Of a DNA stretch of 64,000 bases, positions 20,084-29,734 are shown in pieces. Position 1 is the first letter of the stretch; every line of letters starts with the position of its first letter. Source of the DNA: Siniperca chuatsi. Lineage: Eukaryota > Chordata > Actinopteri > Centrarchiformes > Sinipercidae. The position numbers were made by a program, and so were the translations under genes. The stretch spans positions 20,012,429-20,076,428 of the forward strand of contig NC_058056.1 in NCBI RefSeq assembly GCF_020085105.1. The letters run 5' to 3'. The notes beneath the pieces were generated by a model that saw only the letters and a list, made by a program, of their open reading frames with translations, did no database searches and had not been told where the DNA came from.

Positions 20084-21120
20084 CTTTACCAGTCCCTGCA
20101 GAAAAGTGGAATCCCTGAGGCTCAGCCAGGTGCCGAGGCACCCGCTGGCCAATAGGAACACAGCGCTGGCGAGAGCGAGGACAGCTGGCAGAGTGATGTA
20201 GGTGTGAGAAAAAAATAAGCTACTCTGTCTGTATTTCATCAGCAGGTAGACTCCACTCAGGCCCACCACCAACCCCACTACCTGTTAATAAAAAAAACAG
20301 AACACAACAGACAGTGTGTGTGCAAGACCATCAGTCTATTAAGACAAAACATTGCTGCATGACTTTGTGACATATCAAGCTCTCAAGGACCCCTCGCCAG
20401 CCCCCCTTTGACATTCCTCCATCCTTTTTTGAAGGGACACATAATTGTTCAACAATGTGGAAAATATGTTTGTTTTTCTTGCCAGGAGTTAGATGAGAAA
20501 ATCAGTACCATAATGATACTGAGGGGTAACTGCATCCAAAAACTCGAATAGTCACAACACAACATGTTATAAGCTTATTACAATAGAACTGAGTTACATG
20601 AAAAAAGAGGGAATCAAATAATATAAAACTCATAAAAGAAAGAAAAAATACAGTACAGTTCACATTATGAAATGAAGTAGTGTGTGTGTTAAAGATATCA
20701 TAGAAAGACGGCCAATTCATCTTGAGATATGTGTGCGCTAATCTGTTCGGTGTTCACTGTACTTCTACTTAGTTCCTGTCTCCAAAAAACACGCGCAAAC
20801 ATGCATTCCTGTGTCACATGACATCAAGCAATGCATGTATATTATAAAGTATAGGGCAATACATTCGTACACAACAAATAGAGGTGATTTATTCTACTTG
20901 GAGCTCTGTTTTATATGATGAGTAAATATCGATCATTTGTATTTGGTAACTTCATTAATCATCATAAATAAGATCACTATTGGCAATTTTTAGTGGCAGA
21001 ATACAAAAACGATACAAGATGCTGAGAACACGGCAACACTGATAAAGTCTTACATACCCATAGAAGTTGACACATCAACTGAAGTATTGTTTTTAAAGCG
21101 TTTCTTCTCTGATCAGTCAT
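17170..21120 (-). CDS. Tetraspanin, complete (247 residues, seven coding exons)
   Basis: Tetraspanins are four-pass membrane proteins that organise partner proteins in membrane microdomains. Coding exons on the minus strand: 21058-21120 (ATG at 21120), 20090-20281, 19894-19968, 19676-19774, 18889-19041, 18704-18787 and 17170-17247 (stop TAA). The sum is 744 nt. TM1 starts in exon 1 and runs into exon 2 (VVGLVVGLSGVYLL); TM2 has AVFLLASGCLG; TM3 has FVYLLVLVFCLE. The large loop carries CCGVHDYRDW, PHSCC, a further SC and a last GC, six cysteines in all, plus N-glycosylation sites (NST, NGT). TM4 (LQFVLGFIIWGFPLVFVVE) has an acidic residue, and the tail is short. The CCG...DW...SWF pattern is nearest TSPAN3-like proteins among those I recall, but the match is not close enough for a symbol. 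Confidence 0.93.
18045..18426. mobile_element. MITE-like repeat in a tetraspanin intron
   Basis: The ends are inverted: TGTGTAGGATTTAGTGGCATCTA on the left against the reverse complement of TAGATCCCCCTAAATCTTACACA on the right. The interior (GGCCCTATCTAGAGCCAG, TCTGGGCTACTGTAGAAAC) belongs to a repeat I recognise as frequent in percomorph genomes. It has no coding capacity. The limits are those of the inverted ends; I found no target duplication. Confidence 0.75.
20027..20082. repeat. (CA)28 microsatellite beside the exon 2 donor
   Basis: There are 28 uninterrupted CA units on the plus strand. They end six bases from the first base of the tetraspanin intron (donor GT at 20088-20089), so the pre-mRNA reads a GU repeat just after the 5' splice site. 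Confidence 0.95.
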
Positions 21121-21676
21121 TTTCAGACTTGCCAACGAGCGCGCAGTAATGGACGCAACCTGCAGATGCGCTAATGCGAAGATGGCGCAATCATAACTGA
21201 ACCATGAAGCCTTTGCGTAAAGAAAATTAAATCTGTTTTATTAAATGAGTGTTGGAGGCACGTGAATTTTTATAGCGCTGTAACTCATTAAACTTTCCTT
21301 CCGCGATGGCCAAAGACCAACTTCCCCCAAAGAACGCGGAAGCATCAAATTTTCTTGAGGGATCATACATGAACTGGTTATAGGTGGAATCAGCACTATG
21401 GTCTCTATAGTTATATGACTCTAAGGAGGAAGACCCCTGCACAAGACCTGACATCCTGTGTATGATGTGCAGTGATGTTTCATTCAAATTGACTTGAAAG
21501 TACGTTAACATTTATCTGTGTCTGGATGTGCTTGTGTGAGATGGTAATGAGACGTTCGATGCCTGTTTGCAATCCTGGATCTGATCAACACTGCCATCCA
21601 GCGAATTTAAGCGAAATAACTACAAAAAGAGACGAACAATTATATCCAAGTCTGGAACAGGGCGGCAGTGCATGGT
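21121..21676. other. Upstream region of the tetraspanin gene
   Basis: Small CpG-containing stretch (GCGCGCAG, GATGGCGCAATC) next to the tetraspanin start, a likely promoter. A 94-codon open stretch on the minus strand (21227-21511) has no recognisable family and is not called. Confidence 0.4.
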
Positions 21677-22476
21677 CAGTGGTGAAATAAATAGGCCTAT
21701 TCAGTTTTTTTACTTAAGTAAAAGTAGCCACAATGTAAAAACACTCCTTTACAAGTAAAATTCCTGCATTGAAAACTTAACTCAAGTAAAAGTGCAGAAG
21801 TATCAACAAAAGCAGAATGACACCTGTTAGTGTTATATTTTTATATACAATGTTAATTGATTGTTATAGCTGATGAATTAACATGCAAAGAGCATTTTGG
21901 TGCATCATGGTGAAGCTAATTTAGCTACGTTACATACTGTTGAATCTATAATAATGTCTAATATTTTATTAACTGATATTATATTGTTTGTCTGTAAAAT
22001 CTTAATCTGCAAGGTAACAAATAACTACACCTACATAACCAATACAGCCACTTACCTTTGGGCCGCAGATACAGGTCACTCCCATTCAAGACGAACCTTT
22101 GTGCTAACTTGGGTACTTGACCCCATTTGTTATTTATTTATGGACATTTTATGCACACTTAACTGCACTGGTGCATCTTGTTGCATTTGTATGTTGTCTA
22201 CTCTTTATTTGTCATCTGTCTGGTTATGTAATGTGTATGCACTGACTTTTTTACACAAATGAAGTTCCTAACAGATAAATAAAGTTATTTTGATTTGATT
22301 TTGATTTGAACAACAGCTGTTAAAACAAATGTAGTACAGTAAGAAATATTTCGCAATGAAATGTAGTGGAGTAGTAGTATAAAGTGCCAGAGAATGGAAA
22401 TACTCAAGTAAGGTGTCTCAAATTTGTACTCAAGTAGACAACATCACATGATTAAATGTAATTATATTCCACCACG
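21677..22476. mobile_element. hAT-type MITE of the CAGTGGTG(G)AA family, with an insertion
   Basis: The left end CAGTGGTGAAATAAATAGG and the right end (reverse complement CCGTGGTGGAATATAATTAC) are diverged inverted termini. The inner parts, with runs such as ACTCAAGTAAAAGTGCAGAAG and TACTCAAGTAGAC, are typical of a common fish MITE with CAGTGGTGGAA ends. The middle (about 22060-22310) is foreign and looks like a retroposon tail. Confidence 0.75.
22060..22310 (+). mobile_element. Retroposon 3' tail nested in the MITE
   Basis: Sequence ending AGATAAATAAAGTTATTTTG then repeated TGATTTGATTT units resembles the 3' end of a fish non-LTR element with a simple-repeat tail. The limits are approximate and the family is not assigned. 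Confidence 0.45.
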
Positions 22477-22775
22477 GGAACTGGTTGGACGATATGAAGA
22501 ATTATCATGTACATTGTCTTTATTTAACTTTTCAAAAAGGTTCATAGCACTATACTTTGTGCCATGAAGTTTATAAACAGAAAATATGGTGAAGTTGTTT
22601 TAAGAGTGTTAATGTGATTTAATTTGTGCTTGGTGAGGTTACTGTCAGCTCTGTGTTCAGTGGTCTGTGTCAGAGTCTCTTCTTCTTCAGCAGCTGCAGT
22701 CGGTTCCTGCTGTAACAGCTCAGTGTCTCTGCAGTCTGACTGAGGGAGGTTTTTGTACGACGACAAATCACTGTG

Positions 22776-23237
22776 TGAACACTGGGCCACTGTGGTAACT
22801 CTGACAGTAATAAACTGCTGCATCTTCAGTCTGAACTCCGCTGATGGTCAAAGTGAAGTCAGAGCTGCTTCCACTGCCACTAAACCGAGCTGGTGTTCCT
22901 GATTCACGAGTGCTCACATATTTTATTAGAAGCTTTGGAGGCTGTCCAGATTTCTGTTGATACCAGAACATAGCCTCATCTCCATCATCATATGTGTAAA
23001 CAGCTTGGTTGGTCTTACAGGTGAGAGTGACAGTGGATCCTGGAGTAGATGTCACTACTGGAGGCTGAGTCACCGTCACCTGACCGCTGCATCCTGCAGA
23101 CAAAAACAAATCATTCATTTATCAGCAGAACTAAATGAGAGAAAAGGCAGCACATCATGTTTGAAATGTTGCTGAGTGAATGAACCTGTGAAACAGCAGC
23201 AGGCCAGCGTCCAGATGAGGATGGTGATGAGAGTCAT
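22776..23237 (-). CDS. IgL V1, type 1 (germline kappa-like V segment)
   Basis: This segment supplies the variable domain of a light chain after joining to J. The leader exon is 23186-23237 ([14 protein letters not shown]…, 17 codons plus 1 nt) and the V exon is 22776-23093. The domain shows [16 protein letters not shown], Cys23 in [35 protein letters not shown] and Cys104 in [12 protein letters not shown]. The 12-RSS follows the last codon: heptamer CACAGTG (22769-22775), 12-bp spacer, nonamer ACAAAAACC (22748-22756), given as read on the minus strand. A promoter lies to the right: TATA-like TTTATA (23303-23308) and CTTTGCAT (23339-23346), one base from the Ig octamer ATTTGCAT. The V points away from J1, so joining is by inversion. 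CDR3 contains an extra perfect heptamer (22788-22794). Confidence 0.95.
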
Positions 23238-23301
23238 GGTTGTTGTGGTTTCTGCTGTGTTGACTGACAGATCTGAGTGCTGCAGTGTTGAACTCACAGG
23301 A

Positions 23302-23346
23302 CTATAAACCTTCTCAGTTCACTGCAGATCAGCTGACGATGCAAAG
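23302..23346 (-). promoter_or_regulatory. Type 1 V promoter with octamer-like site
   Basis: About 100 bases upstream of each type 1 leader ATG is a block with a TTTATA box, a CAGCTG E-box and an octamer variant CTTTGCAT in the light-chain orientation. Equivalent octamer variants lie at 26438-26445 (V2), 27506-27513 (V3), 32147-32154 (V5), 41472-41479 (V8), 44574-44581 (V9), 48848-48855 (V11) and 51947-51954 (V12, as TTTTGCAT). Octamer-driven V promoters are established for Ig genes; activity here is inferred. Confidence 0.7.
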
Positions 23347-23881
23347 CCTCCTCTCTATGGAAATGATTTCTCTGCTCTCAACAGACTGAAGGCAACGTGG
23401 GACACAAAATCAGGAGGAATACTGCTTGGATTAACAAAATCTATGGTATTATTGTGATGGGAAAAAATAGATTAGAAATAGAATTGAGGATGTTCAACGT
23501 TTGGATTAAAATGGTGTCACTGTGGTTGGTATGATATGTTTATTTCTTTTCCTATAATCACCTATAGGGTACATTATACTTTTCAAAGCTTCTTGTTATA
23601 GACTTGCAATTCAAGATTTTTGGGGGAAAAAATTGTTTCTCTTAACAGTCAAATACGTTAAGTAAAATAAGTATTAAAATACAAATATATTAAAGTGGAA
23701 ATTAAGTGTTTTTTCTCAACAGTTAAAAGTTACAATAAAATAATTACAATTTTCTCGATTCATGAAGAAATTTGAAGCCACATGAGTTAAATCATTTTGT
23801 ACATTGAATAAATTATTAATTATGCAGTTTTACCTGAAAAAAAGAGTTTTCAGAGGATAGATGCTTGTTCACAGTGCAGGA

Positions 23882-23958
23882 GGTTTTTGTACGGCCACTT
23901 AATGAGTTTGTATCACTGTGGTGGACTTTTGGTGGAGGAACCAAACTCATCTTTCACT
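23882..23958 (+). CDS. IgL J1 with 23-RSS
   Basis: Nonamer GGTTTTTGT (23882-23890), 23-base spacer, heptamer CACTGTG (23914-23920), then the J segment 23921-23958 encoding [12 protein letters not shown] with the FGxG motif. It ends in a donor T|GTAAGT that joins in phase to C1. The 23-bp spacer pairs with the 12-bp spacer of the V segments, as in kappa loci. Confidence 0.94.
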
Positions 23959-24416
23959 GTAAGTACCAGAGGTTTATATTTTCTACAACATAAAATTATA
24001 TAATACATTTTGCATGATAATGTGATGAAACAAGACATTATTTTGGAAAAATTTACATGTTGTGGATATTTTTTACCTTTATGAAGCTCGGCTAATATTG
24101 AAGTTTGACATTAACATTGTGCAGATTAAAATTCTTCTTGTATCATAGATGAAGTTATGGAAAAATATATGCCAAAAAACATGAATTTTATTCTTTTTTT
24201 CAATCTAATATTAGTTTCACAAAGGTTGGTTGCAAAATTTGCCTGAGGAACATTTTTAAAATTAAAAACATAAGTTTTTTTATTTATTTTGAAATTGAAA
24301 AAGTTATTAGGTATAAAATCTAATGTGGATGCTGTTAAAACATTAAGTGAGTTTATATGAACATCCAGTATCGCTGTAGTTTGCGTTCACAGTTCGTTAG
24401 TTTAAAGTGGTGAAAA

Positions 24417-24436
24417 GGAAGTGAAACAAACAGATG
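24417..24436 (+). promoter_or_regulatory. PU.1/IRF4 composite site and E-box, J1-C1 intron
   Basis: GGAAGTGAAA (24417-24426) fits the Ets-IRF composite consensus GGAANNGAAA. It is followed four bases later by the E-box CAGATG (24431-24436). The context AAAAGGAAGTGAAAC is close, as I remember it, to the mouse lambda enhancer lambda-B site. Mammalian Ig light-chain enhancers are bound by PU.1-IRF4 and E2A; that this works as an enhancer in fish is inference. Confidence 0.7.
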
Positions 24437-24812
24437 ACAAAGTCTTTAAACTGTATACAGACATTACAGTTTTTTAAACAAGAAAATAGTTGCAGGGATG
24501 AATTCTTTACTGAAAAACATTATAAAGCAGATACGAACATTTCATTTGATGATCCTTAATTGAAAGTTTTGATTACATTTCCAGCTAAATCATGTTGCAT
24601 ATTATTGTCTAAATCTCAGTGATTTCTGATGAGTGCCACAGTATAGCTTCCCATTCCTCACCTCCTCTCCTCTGTCTGATCACAGTATCATGCACACAGC
24701 CGATCCACAGTAGTGTAAACCTCTGTCATGTATTATAACTGTCTCCTGTTCAGCTGTCTGTCCTACAGTGGAAGTTCATCTGCTCCTTGTGTGTCTCTGC
24801 TCTCCCCTCCAG

Positions 24813-25132
24813 CTGGCCCCATGGTCAGGCCCTCAGTCTCTCTGCTTTCCCCCTCCTCTGAGCAGCTCTCTGGGGGCTCGGCCACGCTGGCCTGCCTGCT
24901 GACTGGCTACTCTCCTCAGGGAGCCGTGGTGAGCTGGGAGGTGGACGGTACAGAGGTGACAGAGGGCGTCCTGACCAGCTCAGAGGAGGAGAAGGGCGGA
25001 CGCTACAGCAGCAGCAGCACCCTGAGCCTGAGCCAGGAGCGCTGGATGGAAGGAGAGCTGTACTCCTGCAAGGTCCTCCATCATGACCAAAGCCAGACCC
25101 AGACCCTCCACAGGAGCCAGTGTAAGGGCTAG
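24813..25132 (+). CDS. IgL constant exon C1, kind A
   Basis: Single C1-set Ig domain exon of 320 nt: 2 nt complete the J codon, then 105 residues and stop TAG. The acceptor is CCCTCCAG|CT. The domain runs from VRPSVSLLSPSSEQLSGG through Cys in ATLACLLTG, Trp in VSWEVDG and Cys in LYSCKVLHH. The C-terminus SQCKG carries the cysteine that pairs with the heavy chain. A poly(A) signal AATAAA is at 25374-25379. It resembles the kappa-like light chains (L1/L3 group) of fish; the isotype name is not fixed here. Confidence 0.95.
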
Positions 25133-25865
25133 AGGGACTGGCTGAAGCCCGGGACAAGAGCTCTGTGTGGGGGGGAGCAGGAGGAACTAACCTGCTGCTC
25201 TGATCAATTTGAGTTTTAACGTTTGCAGAGGAAACTAAAGCTTTGTGTGACAGAGAACAACACTGCTCTAAAGTGTTGGACAACAACAACCACTTAGAGA
25301 GTAATGTGTGTAGCTCAGCAGCTGGATGTGAGTGTGCTTAATAACTGTCATGTTGATGATTGATGTTTTTGCTAATAAAGCTTTAACTGATAAATAACTT
25401 TATGAAGTGTTTGGTCTTTTATCTTCTGAAGAGGAGTAAGAAATTCAATGTTTTTTTTACTTCAGCTGATACTCCTCTCTGTGGAAAAAGAAATGGTTTG
25501 GATTGATCATGTAAATATTAATATCACCATTGCTTTTTATGTGGAGTTACTGAAGTTGATATTACATAGTATCATGATAAAAAACACTTGAACAATCAGT
25601 TTTGTGAATATGTGATTAGGCAACATTTGTCTCTATTTCCGACAGTAAATGTGAGCAGAATGTGATTTGGCGTCATTGGATGTTTAACTAATTTAATAGT
25701 GTGAATCTGTAGTTTGTGCTTGGTGAGGTTACTGTCAGCTCTGTGTTCAGTGGTCTGTGTCAGAGTCTCTTCCTCTTCAGCAGCTGCAGTCGGTTCCTGC
25801 TGTAACAGCTCAGTGTCTCTGCAGTCTGACTGAGGGAGGTTTTTGTACGACGACAAATCACTGTG

Positions 25866-26336
25866 TGAACACCCAAGCACTGTTTATGTTGTGTACACTC
25901 TTACAGTAATAAACTGCTGCATCTTCAGTCTGAACTCCACTGATGGTCAAAGTGAAGTCAGAGCTGCTTCCACTGCCACTAAACCGAGCTGGTGTTCCTG
26001 AGTGAAGCTTTTTCGCATATCTTATTAGAAGCTTTGGAGGCTGTCCAGATTTCTGTTGATACCAGTGCATATAGTCATCTCCATCACTGTCTCTGTAAAC
26101 AGCTTGGTTGGTCTTACAGGTGAGAGTGACAGTGGATCCTGGAGTAGATGTCACTACTGGAGGCTGAGTCACCGTCACCTGACCGCTGCATCCTGCAGAC
26201 AAAAACAAATAATTCATTTATCAGCAGAACTAAATGAGAGAAAAGGCAGCACATCATGTTTGAAATGCTGCTGAGTGAATGAACCTGTGAAACAGCAGCA
26301 TGCCAGCGTCCAGATGAGGATGGTGATGAGAGTCAT
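25866..26336 (-). CDS. IgL V2, type 1
   Basis: Leader 26285-26336; V exon 25866-26192, open throughout. The 12-RSS has heptamer 25859-25865 and nonamer 25838-25846. CDR1 is [17 protein letters not shown]2 has YAKKLHS, and CDR3 is [11 protein letters not shown]. It differs from V3 in CDR1 and by only a few bases elsewhere. The nearest downstream C (C2) has no J, so joining would need J1 or a more distant J. Confidence 0.93.
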
Positions 26337-26933
26337 GGTGGTTGTGGTTTCTGCTGTGTTGACTGACAGATCTGAGTGCTGCAGTGTTGAACTCACAGGA
26401 CTATAAACCTTCTCAGTTCACTGCAGATCAGCTGACGATGCAAAGCCTCCTCTCTATGGAAATGATTTCTCTGCTCTCAACAGACTGAAGGCAACGTGGG
26501 ACACAAAATCAGGAGGAATACTGCTTGGATTAACAAAATCTATGGTATTATTGTGATGGGAAAAAATAGATTAGAAATAGAATTGAGGATGTTCAACGTT
26601 TGGATTAAAATGGTGTCACTGTGATGATATTACATAGTATCATGATAAAAAACACTTGAACAATCAGTTTTGTGAATATGTGATTAGGCAACATTTGTCT
26701 CTATTTCCGACAGTAAATGTGAGCAGAATGTGATTTGGCGTCATTGGATGTTTAACTAATTTAATAGTGTGAATCTGTAGTTTGTGCTTGGTGAGGTTAC
26801 TGTCAGCTCTGTGTTCAGTGGTCTGTGTCAGAGTCTCTTCCTCTTCAGCAGCTGCAGTCGGTTCCTGCTGTAACAGCTCAGTGTCTCTGCAGTCTGACTG
26901 AGGGAGGTTTTTGTACGACGACAAATCACTGTG

Positions 26934-27404
26934 TGAACACCCAAGCACTGTTTATGTTGTGTACACTCTTACAGTAATAAACTGCTGCATCTTCAGTCTG
27001 AACTCCACTGATGGTCAAAGTGAAGTCAGAGCTGCTTCCACTGCCACTAAACCGAGCTGGTGTTCCTGATTGAAGCTTTTTCGCATATCTTATTAGAAGC
27101 TTTGGAGGCTGTCCAGATTTCTGTTGATACCAGAACATAGCCTCATCTCCGTCACTATATGTGTGAACAGCTCGGTTGGTCTTACAGGTGAGAGTGACAG
27201 TGGATCCTGGAGTAGATGTCACTACTGGAGGCTGAGTCACCGTCACCTGACCGCTGCATCCTGCAGACAAAAACAAATCATTCATTTATCAGCAGAAATA
27301 AATGAGAGAAAAGACAGCACATCATGTTTGAAATGTTGCTGAGTGAATGAACCTGTGAAACAGCAGCAGGCCAGCGTCCAGATGAGGATGGTGATGAGAG
27401 TCAT
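26934..27404 (-). CDS. IgL V3, type 1
   Basis: Leader 27353-27404; V exon 26934-27260, open. Heptamer 26927-26933, nonamer 26906-26914. CDR1 is [17 protein letters not shown]2 has YAKKLQS, and CDR3 is the same [11 protein letters not shown] as V2. It is the right-hand copy of the 1,068-bp duplication. Its 5' flank is cut at about 27598 by the deletion that took J from the C2 unit. Confidence 0.93.
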
Positions 27405-27598
27405 GGTGGTTGTGGTTTCTGCTGTGTTGACTGACAGATCTGAGTCCTGCAGTGTTGAACTCACATGACTATAAACCTTCTCAGTTCACTGCAGATCAGC
27501 TGACGATGCAAAGCCTCCTCTCTATGGAAATGATTTCTCTGCTCTCAACAGACTGAAGGCAACGTGGGACACAAAATCAGGAGGAATACTGCTTGGAT

Positions 27599-28251
27599 TA
27601 ATGATAACAAAATGTATATGAGCAAGAAAATTCAACTATTTTCGAATATTCCATTTTAATAAAAACTTTGAATTATTTGCTTAAAAATGTTCAAAAGTAA
27701 CATTCGGTCAAGTACAACTTTTAATGCTCAAAAGATAACATCAGTAGTTTAATTTTTTTTTCATTCATTCATTTTGAACATTCAAACTGTTTTATAATTT
27801 AAAATCTGATGTGGATTCCTGTCAAACACAAACACGATTTTATCAGTAAATGCAGCTTCTCTTTGTGTTCGCGGTTCAGTCATTTGACATGTAGTGAAAA
27901 GGAAGCGAAAGAGACAGATGGCAAAGATTTTAACTGTATTCACATGAGTGTTTCAGCTCTGTCAGTTTAAACAGAAGAAAATCATCACAGGGAAGAGTTA
28001 TTCACTGTCACACATTATGAAACACAGATGAAGATGTCATCAATAATCATTATCAATCAACCTTTTTAGTTGCATTTACACTTGAATCATGTGTCTGATG
28101 GTCTGATACTGAGTGATTTATGAGTGCAGCAGCAGCAAGTTATTCTGTTTTATTTGACAAAATATAAAAAATTAGCAGTTTGTCATTTGTCTTTATTACC
28201 AAGCCTTCACTCTCATTCCTTTGTCTTTCCTCCCCCCTCTCTTTCCTCCAG
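27599..28251 (+). other. C2 upstream intron without a J segment
   Basis: The V3 5' flank (…ACTGCTTGGATTA) joins directly to sequence (GATAACAAAATGTATAT) that in the J2-C3 and J5-C7 units lies 160-220 bases beyond J. No RSS or FGxG motif is present between here and C2. Confidence 0.85.
27901..27920 (+). promoter_or_regulatory. PU.1/IRF4 composite site and E-box upstream of C2
   Basis: GGAAGCGAAA (27901-27910) and CAGATG (27915-27920), in the same arrangement as in kind A introns. It has been kept although the unit has lost its J. Confidence 0.65.
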
Positions 28252-28574
28252 TGGGTGTGGTGCGGCCCACCCTGACCGTCCTCCCCCCCTCCACAGAGGA
28301 GCTGCAGCAGGGCAGTGCCACGCTGCTGTGTCTGGCCAGCGGGGGCTTCCCCTCAGCCTGGAGGCTGGGCTGGAAGGTGGGGGGCAGCAGCAGCTCCTCA
28401 GGGGTGTCACACAGCCTGGAGGTCCTGGGGAGGGACGGCCACTACAGCTGGAGCAGCACCCTGAGCCTCCCTGCAGACCAGTGGAGGAAGGCGGGCTCAG
28501 TGAGCTGTGAGGCCAGTCTGAATGGACAGAGCCCTGTCACTCAAACCCTGGACCCTGACCGCTGCTCAGAGTAG
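28252..28574 (+). CDS. IgL constant exon C2, kind B, no J of its own
   Basis: 323-nt C1-set exon: 2 nt, 106 residues, stop TAG. Key parts are VVRPTLTVLPPSTEELQQGS, Cys in ATLLCLASGG, WKVGG, WSSTLSLPADQWRKAG, Cys in SVSCEASLNG and terminal Cys in DPDRCSE. The acceptor TTTCCTCCAG|TG is intact and AATAAA is at 29166-29171. The exon is open and its protein equals C7, but the J that should precede it is deleted. It could be used only by splicing from an upstream J such as J1, or may be silent. Its 3' UTR carries a SINE. Confidence 0.9.
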
Positions 28575-28750
28575 AGCTTCAGCAACACTTCCTGTCTGGA
28601 AATGATGCTGCTTCTTTGGCAGAGATCTTGATGAAGCTACAGATCTCCTCTGTTCAGATATTTCTGCAAGTTTCACAGCTCTCTACTCAGTGTTTTAGTG
28701 TGCATGTTGCTTTCTAATACTGATCTTCTGCATATTCTTCTTTATGTTCA

Positions 28751-29062
28751 TCCATCCATCCATCCATTTTCTACCGCTTGGTCCCGTTAGGGGTCGCGGG
28801 TGACTGGAGCCTATCCCAGTGACTTTGGGCCTTAGGCAGGGTACACCCTGGACAGTGGCCAACTCGTCGCAGGGCTAACACAGACACAGACAAGGACAGA
28901 CAACCATTCACTCTCACATTCATTCAATACGGGCAATTTTTTTTTTTTAGAGTTATCAATTAACCTACACATGCATGTCTTTGGACGGTGGGAGGAAGCC
29001 GGAGATTTGAATTGGGAATTGGGAGGCAGGAGCTTTAGCCGCTCTGCCACCGTGCACCCCAG
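28751..29062 (-). mobile_element. tRNA-headed SINE, copy 2, in the 3' UTR of C2
   Basis: Same family as 16374-16739, with the tail (CCAT units) at the left and a shortened head at the right. It is flanked by the 13-bp duplication TTCTTTATGTTCA at 28738-28750 and 29063-29075. The matching positions after C3, C5 and C7 are uninterrupted, so the insertion is unique to this copy. Confidence 0.92.
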
Positions 29063-29734
29063 TTCTTTATGTTCATTACTTTTCAAATGAAACTGATTAT
29101 TATTAGTTTCACTCCAAGAGAATCTCAATCATCAAAAATGTGGCATGAACATTAAACCATCATTAAATAAAACTGTGGATTATAATGAGTCAGTGTCTTT
29201 GTATTTCTTTTAGAATATATTCATTATGAAAAACATTGTCAGTATCATACCTGACATTATCCTATACCTGATAGTACAGGAGATGGTTGTATATTTATTA
29301 CTTTGAATAGAAAATTCTCCATTTTGAGAATGACATCATTTGGATTTTCAAAATGAAGAGGGATAAATTGTGAATTTTAGTTTCTGCTTGGACTGTTGTT
29401 ACATTAAATTGTTTTGTGCAGCTATCAGTAGCGACACTGTTAAATATTTTTGATATCAGTGTCTGTAGTCCAACAAGAATTTCATTTCCCTGCTTACTCA
29501 TAAAAAGACTGAATGAACTGACCAGAATATAAGTTTAAAACTGTGTCTGGAAGAGTGTCTGTGAGTTTGTTTCAGTTTTATTTAGATTCATTGTGGTTCT
29601 GCTTGATGACTCTTGTGTTGTGTTCACTGGACCAGTTATCCTCATCACAGTCTCTACACCAACCCTCTGCACCTGCAGCAGGCCGTTTTCACTTCAAACT
29701 GAAGGAGGTTTTTGTACGGCTCTAAATCACTGTG

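Larger units (their letters stand above)
25557..27598. repeat. Two 1,068-bp tandem copies, each with a V segment
   Basis: The V2 and V3 heptamers (25859 and 26927), 3' flanks and leaders are offset by exactly 1,068 bases and the copies are nearly identical. At the junction (about 26622-26626) the 5' flank of V2 (…GGTGTCACTGTG) runs directly into the 3' flank of the next copy (ATGATATTACATAG…). The V9 unit, the counterpart in the second array, has one V here. Confidence 0.85.

Noticed and set aside
19814-20278. Long minus-strand frame running through the CA repeat
   Set aside because: Only 20090-20281 is a true exon (tetraspanin exon 2). The rest is intron read through the microsatellite.
21227-21511. 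94-codon open stretch on minus upstream of the tetraspanin gene
   Set aside because: No recognisable domain, no clear splice or promoter context, and it overlaps the likely promoter. Possible by chance.
23869-23876. CACAGTG just upstream of the J nonamer in every unit
   Set aside because: It looks like an RSS heptamer, but there is no nonamer at 12 or 23 bases on the proper side. Shared because the units are duplicates.
25070-25289. Long antisense frames over the C exons (for example 24825-25289 and 28213-28410)
   Set aside because: Shadows of GC-rich C1-set exons; all signs of coding are on the plus strand.
25596-25880. Open frame beside each type 1 V ([20 protein letters not shown]…), repeated in many units
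   Set aside because: It overlaps the RSS and is preserved because the duplicated flanks are nearly identical. Other copies end differently, so no separate peptide is supported.
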